Below, one piece after another: positions 7,133 to 13,515 of a stretch of DNA of 13,896 bases. The notes under the pieces were generated by a model. That model had not been told where the DNA came from. It saw only the letters and a list, made by a program, of their open reading frames with translations, and searched no databases. A program made the translations under genes and the position numbers. Within the stretch, counting starts at the first letter, position 1, and every line of letters starts with the position of its first letter. Source of the stretch: an uncultured Prevotellaceae bacterium. Lineage in GTDB: Bacteria; Bacteroidota; Bacteroidia; Bacteroidales; Bacteroidaceae. Location of the stretch: assembly GCA_937877625.1 (NCBI GenBank), contig CALFJG010000081.1, positions 1 through 13,896 on the forward strand, written 5' to 3'.

Positions 7133-7392
7133 TCGCTTTCAGCATCTGCGGCAGCGCACGCTACGCATACTGATACCTCGTCGTGTGCTACCTCTACGAA
7201 ACCACTGGTGATTGCTACCTCGAAATCCTCGCCGCCGCCCTCGCAACGCACTACGCCGGGACTCAGGATGGAAACTATCGGCGCGTGTCCCGAGAGGATT
7301 TCAAAGCGCCCCGCAGCACCTGGCACAAATACCTTGGCGGCCTCACCGCTAAATAGTGTGCGCTCGGGAGATACTATCGTTGTTTGAAGCAT
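7129..7392 (-). CDS. atpC: F1Fo ATP synthase, epsilon subunit (short form)
   Basis: Rotor subunit bound to gamma at the foot of the central stalk. The 87-residue product corresponds only to the N-terminal beta-sandwich: TTIVSPERTLFSGEAAKVFV, then the typical GRFEILSGHAPIVSILSPG, and GFVEVAHDEVSV, ending shortly after in an Ala/Asp/Glu tail. The C-terminal two-helix domain, which in E. coli-type epsilon (about 138 residues) inhibits ATP hydrolysis, is missing. The gene is not visibly broken: its stop is coupled to the next gene's start, so the short form looks native, as in other Bacteroidota. It lies 21 bases after atpD. No Shine-Dalgarno is seen. Confidence 0.95.
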   Translation of the reverse strand: MLQTTIVSPERTLFSGEAAKVFVPGAAGRFEILSGHAPIVSILSPGVVRCEGGGEDFEVAITSGFVEVAHDEVSVCVACAAADAESE

Positions 7393-7413
7393 ACGAGTTG
7401 ATGTCAGGGATTG

Positions 7414-8946
7414 CTACTGCGCGTTCTCAAGGAGTTTCTTTCCTTTGGCTATGGCATCGTCGATAGTGCCAACGTTCATAAAGGCTTGCTCGGGCAAATA
7501 GTCCACCTCGCCTGCAAGTATCATATTGAAGCCGCGTATTACTTCTTCAATGGGTACCATCACGCCGGGTACGCCGGTGAATTTCTCCGCCACGGTGAAC
7601 GGCTGGCTTAGGAAACGCTGTACTCGACGGGCGCGGTTTACGGTGAGTTTGTCGTCGTCGGAGAGCTCGTCCATACCGAGGATAGCGATGATGTCCTGCA
7701 GTTCTTTATACTTCTGAAGTATTTTCACTACATTCTGCGCACACTCGTAGTGTTCCTTTCCGATGACGTTGGGATCCATAATGCGTGAGGTACTGTCAAG
7801 GGGGTCAACAGCGGGGTAGATACCCAGTTCAGTAATTTTACGCGAGAGTACTGTCGTAGCGTCGAGATGGGTAAACGTGGTAGCGGGGGCAGGGTCGGTG
7901 AGGTCGTCGGCGGGTACATAGACGGCCTGAATAGAGGTGATAGAACCGTTCTTCGTACTGGTGATACGCTCTTGCATAGCACCCATATCGCTGGCCAACG
8001 TGGGTTGATAGCCTACGGCACTGGGCATACGTCCGAGCAGGGCAGATACCTCGCTGCCGGCCTGTGTGAAGCGGAAGATGTTGTCGATGAAGAAGAGGAT
8101 GTCGGTGGCTTTGCCGTCTTTGCTGCCGCCGTCGCGGAAACTTTCGGCGATAGAGAGTCCGCTCAGTGCTACACTCGAGCGTGCTCCCGGTGGCTCGTTC
8201 ATCTGACCATAAACGAGTGTGGCTTGGCTCTTTGCCATCTCTTCATAGTCCACTTTTGAGAGGTCCCACTCGCCTTTCTCCATTGCTTCAACAAATGCCT
8301 TGCCGTACTTGATTACACCGCTCTCTATCATTTCACGCAGTAAGTCATTGCCTTCGCGCGTGCGCTCGCCCACACCGGCGAATACAGAGTAGCCGTCGTG
8401 TCCTTTGGCGATGTTGTTGATGAGCTCCATAATAAGCACCGTCTTTCCCACACCGGCTCCGCCGAAAAGACCTATCTTTCCGCCTTTCACATAAGGCTCT
8501 AATAGGTCGATTACCTTGATGCCGGTGTAGAGTACCTCACGGCTGGTGGTGAGTTCCTCAAAACTGGGGGCCTTACGGTGGATTTCGTAGCCGCCCTCGG
8601 TGTCGAACGCTTTTAGGCCATCGATGCTCTCGCCGATGACGTTGAGCATACGGCCTTTAATTTGGTCGCCCACGGGCATAGCTATCTGCCTGCCGGTCAC
8701 TGTCACGGGGAGGCCTCGTTTGAGACCATCGGTGTTGTCCATTGCTACGGTGCGCACGGTGTCTTCGCCGATGTGTTGTTGTACTTCTATCACAATGCGC
8801 CGACCGTCGGGATGTGTCACTTCCAAGGCATCGTGGATACGTGGCAATACGTGGCTGGCGGTGTCGCCTGCCACCTCAAACGCCACGTCAATCACCGGGC
8901 CAATAATCTGTGAAATACGCCCGGTCTGAAGGGTTGTTTGGCTCAT
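7414..8946 (-). CDS. atpD: F1Fo ATP synthase, beta subunit
   Basis: Catalytic subunit where ADP and phosphate are joined. The 510-residue product shows Walker A GGAGVGKT (162-169), the catalytic glutamate Glu194 in GERTREGND, Walker B-type ILFFIDN (283-289), the family signature PAVDPLDSTS (378-387), and the DELSEED-type loop as DELSDDD (426-432) that pushes on gamma. It is slightly longer than the common 460-480, with additions near 40-50 and 222-241 (MEKGEWDLSKVDYEEMAKSQ), which I associate with Bacteroidota beta subunits. It is the first gene of the operon, preceded by a TAACTTTG -7 element about 30 bases upstream of ATG. The start MSQTTLQTGRISQIIGPVID fits the family. The leader is A-rich (AAAAACACAAAACTAATTC) with no Shine-Dalgarno. 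Confidence 0.98.
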   Translation of the reverse strand: MSQTTLQTGRISQIIGPVIDVAFEVAGDTASHVLPRIHDALEVTHPDGRRIVIEVQQHIGEDTVRTVAMDNTDGLKRGLPVTVTGRQIAMPVGDQIKGRMLNVIGESIDGLKAFDTEGGYEIHRKAPSFEELTTSREVLYTGIKVIDLLEPYVKGGKIGLFGGAGVGKTVLIMELINNIAKGHDGYSVFAGVGERTREGNDLLREMIESGVIKYGKAFVEAMEKGEWDLSKVDYEEMAKSQATLVYGQMNEPPGARSSVALSGLSIAESFRDGGSKDGKATDILFFIDNIFRFTQAGSEVSALLGRMPSAVGYQPTLASDMGAMQERITSTKNGSITSIQAVYVPADDLTDPAPATTFTHLDATTVLSRKITELGIYPAVDPLDSTSRIMDPNVIGKEHYECAQNVVKILQKYKELQDIIAILGMDELSDDDKLTVNRARRVQRFLSQPFTVAEKFTGVPGVMVPIEEVIRGFNMILAGEVDYLPEQAFMNVGTIDDAIAKGKKLLENAQ

Positions 8947-8975
8947 GAATTAGTTTTGTGTTTTTGCTTTGCGTG

Positions 8976-8983
8976 CAAAGTTA
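8976..8983 (-). promoter_or_regulatory. Probable -7 box of the atp operon promoter
   Basis: On the minus strand this reads TAACTTTG within TATAACTTTGCACG, an exact match to the Bacteroidota primary-sigma -7 consensus TAnnTTTG. It predicts a transcript start near 8969 and a leader of roughly 20-25 bases before the atpD ATG at 8946. No good TTTG -33 box is found at the expected 19-base spacing. A poly-A/G stretch further upstream (9019-9042) may compensate. Confidence 0.55.
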
Positions 8984-9018
8984 TACTTTTTTCACAAACT
9001 ATGTGCCTTGTGGTTTAG

Positions 9019-9042
9019 TTTTTTTTCTTTTTTCTGTTTTTT
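9019..9042 (-). promoter_or_regulatory. A-tract block upstream of the atp promoter
   Basis: On the minus strand these 24 bases are nearly all A (runs of 6, 6 and 8 A broken by single C and G). They lie about 50-70 bases upstream of the predicted atp transcript start, where UP-element-like A-tracts bind RNA polymerase alpha or bend DNA. The block also lies past the upstream GH85 terminator. Function is inferred from position and composition only. Confidence 0.3.
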
Positions 9043-9098
9043 AGGGAGTGTTCTCTTTATTCCCACGGTTTTGTTTGACATTAGCGGACAGCAATAAT

Positions 9099-9132
9099 AA
9101 AGACTGCATGCGTTTGGTGGCATGCAGTCTTT
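9099..9132 (-). terminator. Intrinsic terminator of the GH85 gene
   Basis: AAAGACTGCATGC (9099-9111) and GCATGCAGTCTTT (9120-9132) form a perfect 13-bp stem with an 8-base loop. In the minus-strand direction the 3' arm runs into TCTTTATTATTG, a U-rich tail. It sits about 65-95 bases past the GH85 TAA stop and upstream of the atp promoter, so it would separate the two transcription units. It may also act in the other direction, because the left arm begins with AAA. Confidence 0.85.
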
Positions 9133-9194
9133 GAGTGCTGACAATGATATAATAGCGGGTGGGCTACACCATATATATTGTTATTGTCTTGTGA

Positions 9195-12100
9195 TTAGCG
9201 CAGCAGTTTCACTGCGGCAACGGGTTTACCATTGTTTGTGACGCGTAGCACATAGATGCCCGGTTGTGGCAGGCTGAGGCGCATACGGTCGGTGTTGGTG
9301 ACGGTGGCTGCCTTGGAGCATACCAGTTGTCCGCTGACGGTGTAGAGGCGTGCTTCGTATGTGCCGGGCGTGGTGAAGTCAACGTAAACGACATCGCCTA
9401 CGGTATAGGCACGGAGCTTGTCGCTGCTGACGTTCCCGATGCCTGTGGGTTCGCCCACGGTGATGGTGCTAAACGTGCGGCTGTCGCTGCCGAGAGGATT
9501 AGAGAGGGTGAGGGTGACGTTGCGTACACCGTCTTGCTGATAGGTGACGGTGGCACTACCTGCCTCGCCATTGCCGGTGACATTGGTGAGTGTTCCTTTT
9601 ATGGCTTTCCACGTGGCCTCGGTGAAGACGGGATAGCCTGAGTCGTCGAGCTGTGGGCACCCTGCGGTGTAGGTGGGTTCAACGAAGTGGGGCTGTGCGC
9701 GACCTTCTCCTTCCAGTTTTACGAGGGAATAGGTGCCACATTTCAAGCCTGCGCCTGTGCCGAGGGCGGCAAAGGAATAGTCGGTGGCTGCTTCGCTTTC
9801 GTATGTCCAGAGGGCATAGAGGTCTGAGGGGAGATTGGAGGCGGTGAGCGTTTGCATTGTTTTCTGCACCTCGGCCTCGGTGATGGCGCGGCGGTAGAGT
9901 ACCATATTGTCTATTACGCCGTCGATGCCACCTCGTCCGCTGGCCGGTCCGCCGATTGACACGTACTGTTCGTCTTCCATTCCGAGGAGGCTGTAATAGG
10001 TGTCATCCTGATCGGCTGTGGTGCTGCCGCCTGTGGTGTAGTTGATGTTTACGATGGGTTCTACAAACTTACCATTGATGTAAAGCAACTGTCGGGCGGT
10101 GCCGTCGCTCTTGCGGTCGAACACGATGGCAACGTGTGTCCACAGGCCGACGGGCATTGTGCCGTCGGGGTAAACATACTGCGATGTGGCGGGACGCTCT
10201 GCGGCTTGGCTGTTGCGATAGGTGAAGGTCAGGGCGCCCGAGGTGCTTAGTGTACTCCAGTTCCATCCCCAGTCGGTGAGCGGCCAGGTGCCGGCTTTGT
10301 TTGCTACGGAGAAGAACTGTGTGGAGCCATTGAGTTTGTTCACTTTGAGCCAGAAGGCGAGGCTGAAGGAGGTGGAGCCTGTCAGTCCGGCATCTTTTAC
10401 GTTGAAGCCGAAGTTCTTTTCTTGAAGATCTATGGCCTGCGAGGTGCCGCCGTCGGAGTAGCGTCCGGTGTAGGCCATCTCTACGGCTTCGTTCTTTTCT
10501 ACGGTGATGTTGGCTTCTTGCCCGTTGGCGGTGAGGCTGGTGATTTCGGGCAGGCGTCCGAAGCGTGCGTCGGTTATAGTGATATAACTGTCAAAGGTGC
10601 GTAGGTCTTCTACGGCTTCTTCGCCGCTGTGTATCATACCGGTGAGCTCCAGGGTATAGCGTCCCAGTTTTGTGAGGCTTGGTACGGTGACGCTTACGCC
10701 GTCGCCTTCATAATCCACTGAACCGCTCTCGTGGGTGAGTTTCCAGTGTCCGCTCTCGTGGTTGGGGTCAACGTATGACATCACGAACGGCTCGTCGGGC
10801 GTGATAACATATTTGCTGAGTTGAATGTTGTCGTTGTAGGTGTAAGTGCCGGTATTGAGATAGTCGCTCCAAGCGATGTCCGACTGCGTCTTATGGTCGA
10901 GGCTTACTGCTGCCACACCGAAGCGGACGCGATTGGCGGAGCCTGCCGTGAAGTCGATGGGTGCACTGAACATAAGGCCTGCCCAGCTGGTGGTAATTCC
11001 CATAAATACGGGCTCTTGGCCTTCTTGCTGTGAATAGAGTTTGAAGAAGGCTGTTCTTACGTCGAGGTTGTAGCAGGGTTCTCCGGCGGCTTTGTAGTTG
11101 GGCATATTCCAGATGATTTTACCATCTACGCCTTGATAGTGTGAGGCGAGTACTTCGGCTTTTGTCACCACGGGTTTCTCGGGTATGGGCATCTCGCCGC
11201 GAATGATAGAGAACTCGCCGAGGTAGAGGTCGAGGTTGCTTGCTTGGCGGAACTGTAGGGCTACGAGGGCAAGCGTCTTGCCGTCGAGTTCGTCGCCTAC
11301 GATAAACTGCGAGGTGCGCCAGTCTTCTTCATCGGCTTCATCGGTAAGGGTAAGCAGTCCGAAATTGCTCAGCGACACGGCACTTCCTTCTGCACCTTCT
11401 ACGGTGAGTACGAGGTTGGCACGTGTTCTGCCGCTCTTGAGTTTATAGCGCAGCGTGATAACGTCGCCGGCTTGGAGGGCAAACTGGGTCTTGAAGAGGT
11501 GGAGATACTCTGTTGTGGTGGAGCCGAAGATGCGCATTGCGCTACCGCCTACGTAGGCCTCGTCCCAGTTAAACTCGGCATCTAATGTGTTGGTGGGTAC
11601 GTTGCTGGCTTGGTGGCCTAATATCTTGGAGGAGAAGTAGTAGCGCCAGGTGGGCAGGTAGTCTTGCACACCGATGTTATACCACTGTCTGTCGTGTTGG
11701 CGTTCGCCTTGCCAGTTGAAGTATTGTCCGTTGCCGAGGTTGAAGTATGTGATAAAGGGTTCTTCGTTGAGGTCCCAGCAAAGTGGGCTGCGTGCCGACA
11801 TCATCTTTGCCATACCGTGGAAGGAGTAGTTGTCGGCGTTGTAGTTGCCTGTCTCGACGAAGTCGGGGCAGGTGAGCGGGTTGCGTGTGCCGCCTGTGAA
11901 CCAGCGTTCGGTGCGCATAAGGTAGGTGGCTTGTTTTACGAGCGGGTCGGAGCCTTTTTCGTGGCGGCTCTCAAAAAACATATTGGCACTATGCGCTCCC
12001 CAGAGGCCTATGCTATAGCGTGTGGTGCTCAGCAGCGGCCAGGAGGTGGGATTGGCACCTTGCATATTGAAACCGGCGTAGAGGTCGAGCGGGTCGCGTC

Positions 12101-12962
12101 CCAGTTGTTTGGCAATGTTTTGCGAGGTGGCGATACGATAGGAGAGATTCCAGTTGTAGTTAAGGAAGAGCGAGGTGCGTATGTTCTCGCTGTCGCCAAA
12201 GGTTTCTTGATTCCAGGAGCCGAGTTGGCCGGCGAAGTTGATGCTGCCGTAGTCATTGGTGCCGGTGTACCAAATGTTTTCAAAGATGGGGTTTGTCTGT
12301 CGCATCTTCTTCACGAGGGCGGCGTGGTAGGGTCGCAGGTTCTCGCTTGCGGCGTAGCTGCTCTCGCTCCACTCGGAGTTGTAGCCCAGGCCGTCCAGTC
12401 CGTAGTAGGTCATATACTGTGCGGTCTTGTCGGCACCGGCGGCTATCATGTTTTGGAAGCACGAAGCCCATCCGCTCGATAGTGTGGCATTGGGCACGGA
12501 GGCTACGCCGCTCACGGCCACGCCGTTTTTGTGGGCTACGTCAAGCAGTGCGCCGGGTACTCGTCCGAGCGGTGCTGTCCAGTCGCCCCAGTGGGTGACA
12601 TAACTCCACATAGAGAATACCTCGCTGTCGAAAAGTCCGTCGGGCAGTGCGTTGCGGTTCCATCCTGTCTCGTTGATGCTGTTGATAGGTATCCAGCAGA
12701 TGAGTTTCTTGTCGTTTTGCACTTGCAGGGTGTCTCTCACCTGTGTGGCGGCGTTGCGGAAGCGCGCTTTTGGCTTCACACGCGAGATAAAGAAGTTATC
12801 GTCGTCGGTCAATTGTGTGCCGGGTGTCCAGTCTTGTAGCGTTGAACCGAAGGATTCGCTGCCTGGGCCCCATGTGATGTAGTGCTCGCGAAGATACTGC
12901 GCCTGAGCGGTGAAGGCGAGGCCCCAGACGGCGATGGCCAGTAGGAGTAGTTTCTTTCTCAT
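9195..12962 (-). CDS. Secreted GH85 endo-beta-N-acetylglucosaminidase with T9SS sorting domain
   Basis: Predicted to cut the chitobiose core (GlcNAc-beta-1,4-GlcNAc) of N-glycans, releasing the glycan from glycoproteins. The 1255-residue product starts with a Sec signal peptide (1-21, ending AFTAQA before QYLREHY; no lipobox Cys). A GH85 barrel occupies roughly 85-450, with LICWIPINS, YYGLDGLGYNSEWSES and GFNMQGANP. Asn195 and Glu197 form the N-x-E pair that in this family orients the 2-acetamido group and acts as acid. A beta-sandwich (about 458-590), an FN3-like part (about 596-705) and an Ig-like part (706-800) follow; then a LamG/concanavalin-like domain (about 860-1035, FSLAFWLKVNKLNGS, GGIDGVIDNMVLYRRAITEA); then a T9SS type A C-terminal domain (1187-1255, ending PGIYVLRVTNNGKPVAAVKL). 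Domain borders beyond GH85 are approximate. The gene appears monocistronic, with its own promoter and terminator; no SusCD pair is adjacent. Confidence 0.9.
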   Translation of the reverse strand: MRKKLLLLAIAVWGLAFTAQAQYLREHYITWGPGSESFGSTLQDWTPGTQLTDDDNFFISRVKPKARFRNAATQVRDTLQVQNDKKLICWIPINSINETGWNRNALPDGLFDSEVFSMWSYVTHWGDWTAPLGRVPGALLDVAHKNGVAVSGVASVPNATLSSGWASCFQNMIAAGADKTAQYMTYYGLDGLGYNSEWSESSYAASENLRPYHAALVKKMRQTNPIFENIWYTGTNDYGSINFAGQLGSWNQETFGDSENIRTSLFLNYNWNLSYRIATSQNIAKQLGRDPLDLYAGFNMQGANPTSWPLLSTTRYSIGLWGAHSANMFFESRHEKGSDPLVKQATYLMRTERWFTGGTRNPLTCPDFVETGNYNADNYSFHGMAKMMSARSPLCWDLNEEPFITYFNLGNGQYFNWQGERQHDRQWYNIGVQDYLPTWRYYFSSKILGHQASNVPTNTLDAEFNWDEAYVGGSAMRIFGSTTTEYLHLFKTQFALQAGDVITLRYKLKSGRTRANLVLTVEGAEGSAVSLSNFGLLTLTDEADEEDWRTSQFIVGDELDGKTLALVALQFRQASNLDLYLGEFSIIRGEMPIPEKPVVTKAEVLASHYQGVDGKIIWNMPNYKAAGEPCYNLDVRTAFFKLYSQQEGQEPVFMGITTSWAGLMFSAPIDFTAGSANRVRFGVAAVSLDHKTQSDIAWSDYLNTGTYTYNDNIQLSKYVITPDEPFVMSYVDPNHESGHWKLTHESGSVDYEGDGVSVTVPSLTKLGRYTLELTGMIHSGEEAVEDLRTFDSYITITDARFGRLPEITSLTANGQEANITVEKNEAVEMAYTGRYSDGGTSQAIDLQEKNFGFNVKDAGLTGSTSFSLAFWLKVNKLNGSTQFFSVANKAGTWPLTDWGWNWSTLSTSGALTFTYRNSQAAERPATSQYVYPDGTMPVGLWTHVAIVFDRKSDGTARQLLYINGKFVEPIVNINYTTGGSTTADQDDTYYSLLGMEDEQYVSIGGPASGRGGIDGVIDNMVLYRRAITEAEVQKTMQTLTASNLPSDLYALWTYESEAATDYSFAALGTGAGLKCGTYSLVKLEGEGRAQPHFVEPTYTAGCPQLDDSGYPVFTEATWKAIKGTLTNVTGNGEAGSATVTYQQDGVRNVTLTLSNPLGSDSRTFSTITVGEPTGIGNVSSDKLRAYTVGDVVYVDFTTPGTYEARLYTVSGQLVCSKAATVTNTDRMRLSLPQPGIYVLRVTNNGKPVAAVKLLR

Positions 12963-13013
12963 AAGATCTGTTTGGTTTTTAGAAGAAAGGGTTAGTAATT
13001 ATTCTTAACGCGG

Positions 13014-13044
13014 CGAAAATAGGTTATTTTCCCGAGGTGGCAAA
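13014..13044 (-). promoter_or_regulatory. Candidate GH85 promoter with overlapping dyad
   Basis: Read on the minus strand: TTTG at 13044-13041 (-33 box), 19 bases, then TATTTTCG at 13021-13014 (-7 box, 7 of 8 positions versus TAnnTTTG counting the free bases). This spacing is the Bacteroidota optimum. The transcript would start near 13007, about 45 bases before the GH85 ATG. A 7-bp inverted repeat GAAAATA (13015-13021) / TATTTTC (13025-13031) covers the -7 box and the adjacent spacer and could be an operator. Confidence 0.5.
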
Positions 13045-13186
13045 GAATTTCTGGTTTTATGTCTGTTTACCAGCAATTTCTGCGACAAATAACAAATCAG
13101 ACAGTATGCTATGCGCCTGATGATTTTTAATGGCTATGCTAATGATGATAATAAGGCGAATAGACAGCAACCATCTTTAGTTGCAG
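13045..13186. other. Gene-free spacer upstream of the GH85 promoter
   Basis: No supported gene or RNA is visible. A 23-codon frame on the plus strand (13059-13130) has no leader signal and no family resemblance. The short sequence GCTATG(C) recurs near 13109 and 13134, with no larger pattern. The stretch joins the GH85 promoter to the A-tract repeat array. Confidence 0.5.
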
Positions 13187-13433
13187 AAAAATTTCAAAGC
13201 ACTCGAAAAAAATTTCAAAGCACTCGAAAAAAATTTCAAAGCACTTGAAAAAAAATTTCAGAGCCGTCCGGAATTTTTTTTCAAGCCGTCCGGAAAAAAA
13301 TTTCAAAGCACTCGAAAAAAATTTCTAAGCACTTGAAAAAATTTTCTAAGCACTTGAAAAAAAATTTCAGAGCCGTCCGTAAAAAATTTCTAAGGCCTTG
13401 AAAAAAAATTCAAACCGTCTGGAAAAAATCCGG
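13187..13433. repeat. Degenerate ~21-bp tandem array of phased A-tracts
   Basis: About 11.5 head-to-tail units, each an A-run of 5-8 followed by TTTC and a variable tail. Unit borders: 13187-13205, 13206-13226, 13227-13247, 13248-13271, 13272-13293, 13294-13314, 13315-13335, 13336-13356, 13357-13379, 13380-13400, 13401-13422, and a partial at 13423-13433. Two tail types alternate: type A (AAAGCACTCG, AAAGCACTTG or TAAGCACTTG) and type B (AGAGCCGTCCGG and variants). Type A units are 21 bp, type B 22-24 bp. Unit 5 has its A/T core flipped (A2T8 rather than A7T3). Runs of AnTn at 21 bp, about two helical turns, should make the DNA strongly curved. It lies between the 3' end of the repetitive-tail gene and the GH85 promoter. 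There are no unique spacers, so it is not a CRISPR. Confidence 0.9.
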
Positions 13434-13446
13434 ACACATCATAAAT

Positions 13447-13479
13447 CGCGGGTATGCCTTGCAGTAAGACACACCCGCG
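13447..13479 (-). terminator. Hairpin after the repetitive-tail gene
   Basis: CGCGGGT (13447-13453) pairs with ACCCGCG (13473-13479) as a 7-bp GC-rich stem, with 2 more possible pairs inside a 19-base loop. It begins 36 bases past the TAA stop of the gene at 13516. In the minus-strand direction only ATTTATGA follows, a weak U-run, so termination may be inefficient or helped by the A-tract array just downstream, where the minus strand has many T-runs. Confidence 0.45.
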
Positions 13480-13515
13480 TAACGTGCATAATTTGTGCTT
13501 TTTCGATTGTTTTGT

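Noticed and set aside
7129..7392. atpC as a truncated pseudogene
   Set aside because: The beta-sandwich is complete, the stop is coupled to the next gene, and short epsilon subunits are normal in this phylum.
11664..12482. 272-codon open frame on the plus strand
   Set aside because: Antisense to the GH85 catalytic region; composition is typical of a shadow frame and no domain is recognisable.
9195..12962. GH85 protein as a surface lipoprotein of a Sus-type locus
   Set aside because: The signal peptide has no lipobox cysteine, the C-terminus is a T9SS sorting domain, and no SusC/SusD genes are adjacent.
13059..13130. 23-codon plus-strand frame upstream of the GH85 promoter
   Set aside because: Too short, no initiation context, no hydrophobic or functional pattern, and no supporting neighbour.
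13187..13433. Possible CRISPR array
   Set aside because: Units of 21-24 bp are contiguous with no unique spacers and no cas genes nearby; it is a tandem repeat.
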